The position numbers and the translations under genes are program-made. Source: Holophagae bacterium (GTDB lineage: Bacteria; Acidobacteriota; Holophagae; Acanthopleuribacterales; Acanthopleuribacteraceae). Taken from it: a stretch of DNA of 64,000 nucleotides. The DNA lies in NCBI GenBank assembly GCA_030429565.1, contig JAUIFE010000009.1, positions 248,001 to 312,000 on the forward strand, in the 5' to 3' direction. Positions 42,419 through 51,400 of the stretch are shown in pieces. Under the pieces are notes generated by a model that was not told where the DNA came from, searched no databases, and saw only the letters and a list, made by a program, of their open reading frames with translations. Numbering within the stretch: the stretch's first letter is position 1; each line of letters begins with the position of its first letter.

Positions 42419-45076
42419 ATGACGATGACCCAGCCGCCCCGACCTCCCGCGCGTGCTTCTGTGCGACGCGTTTTCGCCACGCTTTTCTTGTGGTGTGGGT
42501 TGTTTGCGGCCTTGGCGGCCCCCTGCTGGGCGACTGCGCCGGCACCGCCCGAGGGGACCGAGGTCATCCCCTTGCGACGCGCCCTGGCCTTGTTGGCCGA
42601 GCAAACCGGGATGGGTGTGGTGTTTGCCGATGATTTGGTCGATGGGGTTTCGGTTCGCGCCGAAATCGACGGTCAAGACGTCGTGCGTTCCTTGCGGCGT
42701 TTGTTGGCGGGAACCCACCTTGACTTTGTGCGTCGCACCCCCGATCGTTTGATTTTGTTCCGTAAAGAAGGCGTGGCGACGCGGCGCGTGGCCGGTGTCA
42801 TTCGCGACAAACTAACCGGGCTGGCGCTTGCCGAGGCGCGACTCACTTTTTCCGAAACCACTTTGGCCGTGAGCAGCGATGCCCAGGGCGTTTTTGCCCT
42901 CAAACAGGTTCCGGTCGCGATAACCCGTGGCAAGGTGACCGCACCTGGCTATTTTGACCTGCCGGTGCGGCTGAGCGCCGATCAAGACGACCAACAACTG
43001 GCGTTGCTGCTGGAGCGTCGCACCGAAGTTCGCGAAGTGGTGCAAGTCTTTCGCGGTCGGGGTAACGCCCTCGCCATTTCGGCTTTGTCCGGCAGTATGA
43101 GCTTGTCGCCCGATCAGGTGGGCGACGGCAGCCACCCCAGCAAGGACTTGTTCGCCAGTTTGTCGCTCATTCCCGGTGTCGATACCGGTTTGGGCGATTC
43201 CGGGGTCGGCGTGCGCGGCGGCCGTCCTTCCGAGAACTTGGTTCTGCTCGACGGCATGCCGCTTTACCAAATCGACCATGCCATCGGTTATTTCAGCTCG
43301 TTGAACGCCGACGCGATTGAGTCGATCGAAATATTTAAAGGCGGCTTCCCGGCATCCTATGGTGGGCGTGTCACCGGTGTGCTCGATTTAACCGTGAAAG
43401 GCGAAGCCGTCGATTCGTTTGAATTGTACGCCGGCGTCAATGAAGATTTGGCCCACGTAACCGTGGCGACGCCGCTGGGCTCCCGTGCGTCGGTGCTCGT
43501 TTCGGCACGGCGGTCGGTGGCCGACCGCACCACCCGCGACATTTACGCGCGCGTTTTTGAAGGCACTTTTAACGACCCCATTCTTGAAGAAGAGTTCGAC
43601 GAGAGCGGCTATCGCTCACAACGCAGTTTGGACTTCGGGGACACCATCGCCAAACTGTTTTGGCGACCGACGGCGAAAGACAAAATCAGCATGACCTACT
43701 ACGCCGGATCCGACGGCATCAACGAGAGCATTTCCTACGACCTGCCCGAAGGCAAGTTCCCCTTGTATGGAAAAGACGGCGAGTGGGGCAATCAAGCCGC
43801 TAACGTTCACTGGCGCCACGATTGGAACGGGCGCGCCGCCACCGAAGTGCGCTGGCTGTGGTCCGACTTTGAAAGTGAGTTTGCTTACGATAACCTGCCC
43901 TACTACGCGCGGTTTGAGTACGACGATGACGGTAATTTGGTGCTGGATGAGACCCTGCGGTCCAATACCGACAATTTCCTCGAAGACCGCACCTTAACCG
44001 TCACCCACCATTGGACACCCAATCCCAAGCATCAATTCGAAATTGGGGTCGGCTTCAGTCAGTTGGAGCAGGCCTACATCGAGCGCAGCTTTGACCGGGG
44101 CTACAACTATCGTGAAACCGTTAAAACCGATACAGATTCCATTTACATTCAAGATCGCTGGCAACCCTTGCCGCAATTGGCCTTGCTGCTGGGTTGGCGC
44201 CGCGAACACAATAGCCTGACCCGTTCCGACCACGATGAGCCACGGATCTCTTGGAACATTGAGCTCAACCGCCATTTGTCGCTGCGCGGCCGTTTCGGCC
44301 GGTACCACCAATTTGCCTTGCGCTCGCCCGATACCTTTAACTATTTCGAAGGGTATCCCACCTGGTTTTTGGCTGAGGAAGATTGGGTGCGCGTCATTCG
44401 CTCCGATCACTTCAGTGTGGCGGCCCATTACGAGCAGCCAACTTGGCTCTTTGATCTCGAATGGTATCAGCGCCACAGCCGCGGTAACATTCAGCGCCTT
44501 TTCAGCCCGGTTGACGGATTTCGTGCGCGGCCGTCGCAAACGAGTGACCGGGTGCGTGGTTTAGACGCCTTGTTCCAATACAAACGCGGCCGCTTTTCCG
44601 GGTGGCTCGGTTACGGTTATATGGATGCAAAGGTGCTGCGCGATGTCGTCACCGACACCGTACTCGACCACCCGAGCGACGTCGAGCGGCCGCATTCTTG
44701 GAAACTCTCCGGCCAATTCGCGGTCAATTTATGGCGGTTTGCGTCTAACTGGCGTTATGCTTCCGGCCAACCCTACGATTTACCGCAAACGATCGCCACC
44801 ATTCAAGACAGCGTCGACGAAACCGAATTCATTTTGATTCCCAGCGAATCGACCAACAACTTGCGTTTACCCGCGACCCACCAACTCGATCTTTTACTGG
44901 CGCGCAAGGTCACGCTTGGTGGTTATGTCGGCGAACTGGGTCTGTCGCTCGCCAATATTTACGATCGTCGCAATGTGCTGTACCGCTATTATCAAAACGA
45001 AGATGAGGGGCCGGTTTCCATTGACGTGGTTGGTTTTGGTTTCCGCCCGTCGATATACCTGCAACTGCGTTTCTAA
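42419..45076 (+). CDS. TonB-dependent receptor with STN signalling domain
   Basis: An 885-residue outer-membrane receptor. After a signal peptide (cleavage near CWA, ~39) come an STN domain (~47-115: LRRALALLAEQTGMGVVFAD), a carboxypeptidase-regulatory-like domain (~120-200: VAGVIRDKLTGLALAEARLTF, shortened), a plug (~225-330: VGVRGGRPSENLVLLDGMPLYQ, shortened; GGFPASYGGRVTGVLD) and a long beta-barrel ending in LQLRF, a terminal aromatic residue as expected. The STN domain plus the sigma/FecR pair indicate ligand-induced self-regulation. The barrel-plug style resembles SusC/Oar-type receptors, so the ligand need not be iron. Confidence 0.88.
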   Translation: MTMTQPPRPPARASVRRVFATLFLWCGLFAALAAPCWATAPAPPEGTEVIPLRRALALLAEQTGMGVVFADDLVDGVSVRAEIDGQDVVRSLRRLLAGTHLDFVRRTPDRLILFRKEGVATRRVAGVIRDKLTGLALAEARLTFSETTLAVSSDAQGVFALKQVPVAITRGKVTAPGYFDLPVRLSADQDDQQLALLLERRTEVREVVQVFRGRGNALAISALSGSMSLSPDQVGDGSHPSKDLFASLSLIPGVDTGLGDSGVGVRGGRPSENLVLLDGMPLYQIDHAIGYFSSLNADAIESIEIFKGGFPASYGGRVTGVLDLTVKGEAVDSFELYAGVNEDLAHVTVATPLGSRASVLVSARRSVADRTTRDIYARVFEGTFNDPILEEEFDESGYRSQRSLDFGDTIAKLFWRPTAKDKISMTYYAGSDGINESISYDLPEGKFPLYGKDGEWGNQAANVHWRHDWNGRAATEVRWLWSDFESEFAYDNLPYYARFEYDDDGNLVLDETLRSNTDNFLEDRTLTVTHHWTPNPKHQFEIGVGFSQLEQAYIERSFDRGYNYRETVKTDTDSIYIQDRWQPLPQLALLLGWRREHNSLTRSDHDEPRISWNIELNRHLSLRGRFGRYHQFALRSPDTFNYFEGYPTWFLAEEDWVRVIRSDHFSVAAHYEQPTWLFDLEWYQRHSRGNIQRLFSPVDGFRARPSQTSDRVRGLDALFQYKRGRFSGWLGYGYMDAKVLRDVVTDTVLDHPSDVERPHSWKLSGQFAVNLWRFASNWRYASGQPYDLPQTIATIQDSVDETEFILIPSESTNNLRLPATHQLDLLLARKVTLGGYVGELGLSLANIYDRRNVLYRYYQNEDEGPVSIDVVGFGFRPSIYLQLRF

Positions 45077-45199
45077 CGATGTCGGCGTGGGCTACGTCGA
45101 GCTGCGGCAAGATCGTGCTTGTCAGCCAGGGCTTCCGTTGCTAGCATCGAAGCAGGCCGCGTATGCGGTTTTGCGAGTGTTTCGGTTGGAGATGTTGCC

Positions 45200-46282
45200 A
45201 TGGCCGCCCCTTTTCCCCTGACGATTAAAGCCGGACCCGCCGCGCGTCGTTTAATTGAACGCGAGGGTCTGCATCCCGACCTTATCAGTGCGATGCCCGC
45301 CGCCGCCGGCGGTCCCAAATGGTTGGTGTTGAACCGTCTTGATCGCGCGGTGTTCGGTAACTGGTTCAAGAAACGCGGCCAACATCCGCTGCATTTGATC
45401 GGCAGCTCCATTGGTGCTTGGCGTTTTGCCATGCTTATGAACGGCGAGCCGATGGCCGCGCTTGACCGCTTCGAGGAAACCTACCTCAACGTGCGCCTGC
45501 GGCCGTATGCTGATCCGAGCCTGGTTTCGGAGGCGACGCAAACCACCCTGGATCAGTTGTTGGACGATGCCGCCGTGCAGCGCATTTTAGAGCATCCCAC
45601 CATGCGGCTGCACATTGTTACCGCCCGGGCCCGTGGTTTCAACGCGCTCGAACCCTCGTTATTGCAGGGCCTCGGCATGATGGGTGCTTATGTCGCTAAC
45701 GCCATGCACCGCAACCTGGTTCAGCTCCATTTTCAACGCGTCGTCTTTCACGATGGGCGTTCCCAGCATCCTTTTTACAAACGCGGCTTACAGCGTCCTG
45801 TCAATGTGCAACTCACCGCCGCCAACCTCAAACCCGCGCTGATGGCGACCGCCTCGATTCCCATGGTTTTGCGCGGTGTGCGCGACATTCCCGGCGCACC
45901 CGAGGGCACCTATCGCGATGGTGGGATTTGCGATTATCAATTTGATATTCCCGCGCCCGGCATTCGCGAGGGTCTGATTTTCTTTCCCCACTACGATCAA
46001 ACAATTACGCCTGGCTGGTTTGACAAGAGCTTGCGTCGTCGTGTTCGTCACCGTTACAGCGAGCGCACCTTGCTTGTGGCGCCGTCGCCGGCGTTCATCG
46101 CCTCTTTGCCATTTGGGAAAATTCCCGACCGCAACGATTTTATTCATTTTCGCGTGCGCCACCACGACCGTGTGGCCTACTGGCGCAAGGTGTTGCAGGC
46201 CACGGATCGCCTTCACGACGCCTTTTTAGAAATGATCGAAAAACAAAACGTGCTCGACCACGTGCAGCCGTTTGAGGCCTGA
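45200..46282 (+). CDS. Patatin-like phospholipase family protein
   Basis: A 360-residue serine acyl hydrolase with a Ser-Asp dyad. The nucleophile elbow is IGSSIGAWR (GxSxG, near residue 70) and the Asp lies in YRDGGICDY (near residue 235); SAMPAAAGGPKW resembles the oxyanion-hole Gly-rich loop. No signal peptide is visible. The ATG at 45200 follows TTGGAGA. It probably forms an operon with the Cys-rich gene that starts 7 bases after its stop. Confidence 0.78.
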   Translation: MAAPFPLTIKAGPAARRLIEREGLHPDLISAMPAAAGGPKWLVLNRLDRAVFGNWFKKRGQHPLHLIGSSIGAWRFAMLMNGEPMAALDRFEETYLNVRLRPYADPSLVSEATQTTLDQLLDDAAVQRILEHPTMRLHIVTARARGFNALEPSLLQGLGMMGAYVANAMHRNLVQLHFQRVVFHDGRSQHPFYKRGLQRPVNVQLTAANLKPALMATASIPMVLRGVRDIPGAPEGTYRDGGICDYQFDIPAPGIREGLIFFPHYDQTITPGWFDKSLRRRVRHRYSERTLLVAPSPAFIASLPFGKIPDRNDFIHFRVRHHDRVAYWRKVLQATDRLHDAFLEMIEKQNVLDHVQPFEA

Positions 46283-46289
46283 AACGCCG

Positions 46290-46925
46290 ATGACGACACC
46301 TGACCTTAACCAAGTACTCGAGGCCGTCAATGCCTTTCCCGATGCGCGCGAGCGTCGGGCCGGTTTGGTGGCGGCCATGCAGGCGCGCGGCGAAGCCGGT
46401 ATTGATTGCCGATCGTGTTCCGGCGTGTGCTGCACCTTTGTTGCCAATTCCATGCAAACGACGCCGTTGGAAACACTCGACTTGTTGGCTTGGCTGGTGG
46501 GTCAAGCGCGTGTTGACGCCACTTTGATCGAGGCGTTGCGCGGCGCCGTGCGTCGCTACCGCTTGGATGCGCCCGCGCCAGGCGACGGCCGGCGTAACTT
46601 TGTCCGACGGACCTATACCTGCCCGTTTTTCACACGCGACACCTTGGGTTGCAGCGTTTCCCGTCACGCCAAACCCTACGGCTGCTTGGGCTTTAATCCA
46701 CTCCGTGCGGGCCAGGTCGAAGGCGGCGACTGTGCTTCCCAAATCGATTTGCTCGAAAAACGCGAGGCGACTTTTGCGCGTGACGAAACCGCGGCCGATC
46801 AGTATCTACGCCAGGTGCTGCAACTCGATTGGGACAAAAAACCGATGCCGGTGGCCTTGTTGGAATTCATCGAGCGGCTGGCCGTGTGCGGCGATGACTC
46901 GGCAGCGCCAACGACGAACCGCTAG
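46290..46925 (+). CDS. YkgJ-type cysteine-cluster protein
   Basis: A 211-residue cytoplasmic protein with a metal-binding Cys pattern: CRSCSGVCCTF (residues ~37-47), CPFF, GCSV, GCLGFNP and a further GDC near residue 150. This is the arrangement of the zinc/iron-chelating YkgJ (UPF0153) family. The ligand is not defined in the family. Start ATG 7 bases after the patatin stop; terminator just after the gene. Confidence 0.72.
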   Translation: MTTPDLNQVLEAVNAFPDARERRAGLVAAMQARGEAGIDCRSCSGVCCTFVANSMQTTPLETLDLLAWLVGQARVDATLIEALRGAVRRYRLDAPAPGDGRRNFVRRTYTCPFFTRDTLGCSVSRHAKPYGCLGFNPLRAGQVEGGDCASQIDLLEKREATFARDETAADQYLRQVLQLDWDKKPMPVALLEFIERLAVCGDDSAAPTTNR

Positions 46926-46942
46926 TACATTGGTCGCCGCAT

Positions 46943-46985
46943 AAAAAAAACCGCGCCTAGCCGAAGCTGTCGCGCGGTTTTTTTT
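46943..46985. terminator. Bidirectional terminator between convergent genes
   Basis: A 14-bp stem (46943-46956 with 46972-46985: eight A, CCGCGC / GCGCGG, eight T) and a 15-base loop. The A and T runs serve both strands, between the YkgJ-type gene and the convergent spondin gene. Confidence 0.92.
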
Positions 46986-47014
46986 GGGTGCTGCCCTGAA
47001 TAGAGGGTCGCCGG

Positions 47015-47701
47015 CTACATGCGTTCGACCGTGATTACGGCAACGGAACTACGCCAGTCATAGGCTGCTTTGTCGACATCGCCGATGCCTTGAATGCCGT
47101 TGCTGATGTAAACGTAACCTTCGGCGGCGGATGGGTCGTGAACGCCCGCCGAGCCGCAAGGTGGTCCGGGGATGAAACCACAGTCTTCGCTGTTGGCTTC
47201 GGTGCCCGCATCATAGGCTTCAGCCATGGCACGGGCCATACCGCGACCGTTTTTCAGGAATACGTCGTAGCTGGGCGGGCGATCAAGTGTGGCGGCGAAG
47301 AAGGTATCGTTGGTGGTGACAAGCATGCCCGCCACGGAAATTTTATTAAAACGACCGTCGCCGCGAACCATTAACGAAACGGATTGGCCCGGCATCAAGG
47401 GGTCGGAGGCCACGGCGGTATCGCGTACCAACTCATGGGCGTCCAGCTCTTCGGCCAACGGCGTGGCCATGCCGTCTTCCGCCATAATGGCAAGGTTGGT
47501 TGAGGCCGGTTGGCCCAAGGTAAACAAGCTGATGTCGGCTTTGTGGACGACCGCGATCGGTGGCGAGAAGATTTGACCTTTGGTGATGTTGGTGATCGTG
47601 ACACGGTAGGCGGTGCCGCTTTCGTCCGATTGGGCGAAGGTGGGGGCAATGATAAACAGGGAACACAGAACCAACGTGACGGCTGAAAGGTAACGACGCA
47701 T
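47015..47701 (-). CDS. Secreted spondin-domain protein
   Basis: A 228-residue exported protein: signal peptide (VTLVLCSLFIIAPTFAQ) then a single spondin_N domain (YRVTITNITKGQIFSPP, VHKADISLFTLGQPAS, GMLVTTNDTFFA, AYDAGTEANSEDC, PGPPCG). The DCGFIPGPPCG pair of Cys may form a disulfide. It is a close paralogue of the C-terminal domain of the FAS1-spondin protein at 53038-54951. Eukaryotic spondin domains are matrix modules; a surface adhesive role here is inferred. ATG preceded by AAGGAG. Confidence 0.82.
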   Translation of the reverse strand: MRRYLSAVTLVLCSLFIIAPTFAQSDESGTAYRVTITNITKGQIFSPPIAVVHKADISLFTLGQPASTNLAIMAEDGMATPLAEELDAHELVRDTAVASDPLMPGQSVSLMVRGDGRFNKISVAGMLVTTNDTFFAATLDRPPSYDVFLKNGRGMARAMAEAYDAGTEANSEDCGFIPGPPCGSAGVHDPSAAEGYVYISNGIQGIGDVDKAAYDWRSSVAVITVERM

Positions 47702-47838
47702 GGGTGGGACTCCTTTAAAGTTTCTCGATGAACTGAAGCAACGGCCGGGCACACCTCTCCCGGGCGGCCGTGCGGACAGATGAAAGCCACCGCCGGTTGG
47801 CAGCCGAATGTTTGTGGCTGAACGACGAGAAACGTAAC

Positions 47839-47918
47839 AAATAAAAGTGGTTACCGGCTTTGCCGGTTTTCGTAATAGCGCTTCAAATCGAATAACGGAG
47901 AACCACTTGCGCTTATTT
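47839..47918 (-). promoter_or_regulatory. Structured leader element upstream of the spondin gene
   Basis: An outer stem pairs AAGTGGTT (47845-47852) with AACCACTT (47901-47908), continued by AAATAA (47839-47844) with TTATTT (47913-47918) after a 4-base bulge. Directly inside is a perfect hairpin ACCGGC-TTT-GCCGGT (47853-47867). Transcribed on the minus strand it would lie ~140-220 bases before the spondin ATG, in the 5' leader. It resembles no riboswitch I can name. Confidence 0.45.
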
Positions 47919-48043
47919 CAAGGCGCACCAAAAAAAACAGTTTAGGGCGGCAATATATAGCGCTCAGGCAGCCGGCTTTGTTTTTAGTTGCTGTATCCAT
48001 TCGGTTTGTGAGGTTTTGGTTTTCTTGCCGGCTTTGGTTGCTT

Positions 48044-48059
48044 TGTGATCTAGGTCACG
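48044..48059. promoter_or_regulatory. CRP/FNR-family-like binding site
   Basis: TGTGATCTAGGTCACG matches TGTGA-N6-TCACA with one change. It lies 343 bases upstream of the spondin gene on the minus strand and 372 bases before the plus-strand giant gene. Confidence 0.5.
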
Positions 48060-48431
48060 CCGGGCGGCGGTGCGGATCGACGCCGACAGGGGTGACAGCA
48101 AAAAAAGCACTGTCGCGATTTTCGGTGACGGTTGTTTTTCTGGAACGGGTTTTTGGTAAGGCGTTGGGAGTATTGATTTAGTAAAGGCAGGGCGGCTGCC
48201 GGCATCGGTTTTGTTACCGCCTTTGGCACACTGGTTTTTTCGTTTGGTCGGGCGTGTGTTGATGCATGCGTCCCATGGTTCTTTTCTGAACCTGTCGGTT
48301 TGTCTCGCGGTTTCCGGCATGACCATGGGTTGTGAACCAGCCGTTTGTCGCGCTGACCCGCTTCTGATTGGGATGATGCCGCCATTGTGGCCGAGAGCGC
48401 GATACTTGACATTCCCACCAAGAGGACCCTC

Positions 48432-51400
48432 ATGAACATCTTATGTTTTGGATTTAAAAAAGTGCTTCTTGTTCTGCTTTGTGGTTTGGCGATGCAACTA
48501 TCTGCCGCGAGACCCTTGGCGACCCATGCTTTTCACGGCCCTGATTACCGCGTCGGCCTCCATACCCACCAAGGGTATCCGGCCGATATGGCCGCCGCTC
48601 TCGACATTGAACTGGCCAAATGGCGCAACACACGCGCCAATTGGGCCGAGGCCGATCTACCCCGTCTCATCGAACACGCCAACCAATTTAACGCGCCGTT
48701 GATCGTTCATGGCGGCATTTCCTGGTCGATCATCCAAGAATCGCTTGCGGTGACGGTGGTCGCCGAATCGCCGTTGTTGGTTCGCTTCGATGGGGCGAAC
48801 CCGGTGTCCGGTGAGTTCCTGTTTGCCGGCGATTCTCTTTTTGAGGTCGGAGCCGGCGATCAAGAGCAGGGGACTTGGACCTTGAACCGTTTGCAGGGCG
48901 ACCTCGCTTTGGCGAACGGCCAGGTCCTTTCCCGCTACCGCGCGCAACTCAATCGCAATGCGGCGCAGTCGTTGCGCGAGTTGACCTGTACCCGTTTAAT
49001 CGTGCAGCTTGTTCTGCTGCCACGCGGTGACGATCCGTTGCCGGCGGCCTTGTTTGGCAGCGACGGTGGTCGTCATCGACTGGCGCTGGAGCCGCAACAC
49101 AAAAACACCACCACCGACTTCTTTAACCAGGCTCGTTTCCAGATGCCCTTGTTGGCAGAACCCGGCCATGGCAAAGTCGCCGATGTGCGAGCGCGTTTTA
49201 TACAATCGCTTTACGAGCAATTGGTTGACCAAATTAGTGAGGCCGCTCGCGATGCTCAGGGTCGCGGCAAAATCGCCTATTGGTTGCTGGGTAACGAACC
49301 CGATGTACTGATCCCGGTGACGCCTGCGCGTTACCTCGATTGGCTGATTGCCTTTAACCACATCCTGCAAGCCCGACAAGCGCCCGGTGAAATGTTGCTC
49401 GCCAATGTGAGCGGCCTCGGCTTTGAATTCGATACCTGGTTGGCGCAACTGGAAAAGGCGGTGGCGACGGCTCTGGCCGAAGGCCGGCTCGATCCGGCGC
49501 ACCGCCCCTTCCAGGCCGCCGCCATTACTCATTACTTGTCGCCGGCGCAGGTCGAGACGGAACACCTCGTGCATACGACCGAGCGTTTTGTGCAGCGCAT
49601 TCGGGCCTTGGACGCCTTATTTGACAACCCACAACCCTCGCGCCTGATTGCCAAAGAAATCGCCTTTCAGGGCCAAAACGGCATTACCGAACGGTTGCTG
49701 GTGGAAACCGCCGCCGGCGACCTCGAGACCACGGCGAAAGCTACTTTGCGGTATTATGTTTCTGCTTTGAAAAAAATGGGTTACGACGATGTTGTGTGGT
49801 TCAACCAAATGCCAACCGGGTTTGGGCATGGCAAGGTTATTGACGATGTGCGCTCCGTGCAGGAAACCGCCTTGGGCCGTTACTTGCGTCGCCTTAATCA
49901 AAGTCACGCGGATGAGACACAGGCGCCCATTCAAGTGACCCTTTTCCCGAGCGAGGCCGGTTTGGCCTATCGTCTTTCGTTTCAACCGACCTTCCACGAA
50001 TTCAATTCTCTGAACTTTTCCTTGTCGGTCGAAAACGGTTTAGGCCGCAAATTGGCCTCAAGACAGGGCCGGCTTGATCGCGACAACCACCTCGTCCAAG
50101 GCCTTTGGACCGATCTCGATTTGGGTGCCGACTACCAAGTCGACCTAACCTACAGTGAGCCGGGTGATTGGGGTGCCGACTACCACCATGTGTTCCGCAA
50201 ACCCCGTTCGGTTAAGGGCACCCCGCTTCTTTCCGGCGAGCGCGACCGGCGCAAAAACGACGCCGTTAACATTCCCGACGACGCCCTCCGCCAATATTTG
50301 TTGGACCAATACGACCTGAACCAAGATGGCGTTTTGAGCGTGGCCGAGGCCGCGCAGCCGACCTTTGCCGATTGGGATCTGCCGTATGTGCGCGACTTGA
50401 GCGGGCTCGAAGCTTTTACCGCGCTTGATTATTTGCGCATCAAAATTGCGCCGCAAATAACCGGCGATCGTGCCGAAATCGTGATGCCGACCTTAACTGC
50501 GTCCGACTTGCACACCCTTCGTTTGACTGGTTTTACCCTTGCCGAGACCTGGACCGTGCCGGCGAGTGTGGGAAGCCTGACCTTTTCTACCTCTGGCAAT
50601 TTCGGTCGCCTCGATTTGACAAACTGTGACAGGCTCGCGGTGGTCCTGGTCGACGATCAGTTAAACACCACGCCGGTGCCGCTGTTTGGCAACCCTACCT
50701 TGATTCACCTGAGCCTCGCCGGCGTTGTCATTGATCAACCCAGTGCGCTGCATGGTGTGCAGGTGGACGTCGACACGGATTTTTTAAGGTGTACCTTTCC
50801 CAATACCGCCGACCTGGGTTTTTTTCGCGTGGCCGGCAAGCTCAAGTTCCTGGAATGTACCATCAATCGCATTCGTGGCCGCTTCCGGGAGGTCGACGAA
50901 TTGCGTTTCGTGCACAACGGTCTTTCCGCCGAGCAATTACAAGGCATTTTATTCGAAAACGATTTGGACCAATTGCCTTACCTGAGTGTGATCCAAGAGC
51001 CCCTGGGTGTTTGGCCGCAGTTCAACAGCGTGCCGGGCTTGACGCGGCTTGAACTCATCGATTGTGGTTTAGAAACGCCCTCGGGCCAAGCGGTAAAGCC
51101 GAGTTACCCGCCGCAGTTGCGTCACTTAAGCCTGACCGGGAACCGGCTAACCTACCTGCCTTTGTACCAGACGCTCCCGCTAGAAACACTGAACCTGGCC
51201 GGCAACGAGCTGCGTTCGACCTGGCGTCTTCGCTTCTGTCCCACCCTGGAAACACTCGACATCTCTAACAACCCCTCGCTTTCTAAGGTTGAAGAACTCG
51301 GGTTTTTGACGCGGCTCCGACGGTTGGAATTTCGCCGTTGTGGCTTTCGCCAATTTCCCGATGTCTTTCTGGTGCCAACGCTTACCGCGCTTTTTGGGAA

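Larger units (their letters stand above)
47702..48431. other. 730-base intergenic region with regulatory structure
   Basis: Between the divergently transcribed spondin gene and the giant composite gene. It holds the structured element at 47839-47918, an AT-rich TATATA stretch (47952-47958), repeated GCCGGCTTTG-type segments (47971-47980, 48028-48037) and a CRP-like palindrome (48044-48059). A 120-codon minus-strand frame (48326-47964) is Lys/Arg-rich and lacks a ribosome-binding site, so I do not call it a gene. Confidence 0.55.

Noticed and set aside
47964..48326. A 120-codon minus-strand frame in the long gap before the giant gene
   Set aside because: No ribosome-binding site, low-complexity basic composition, and it overlaps regulatory-looking sequence.
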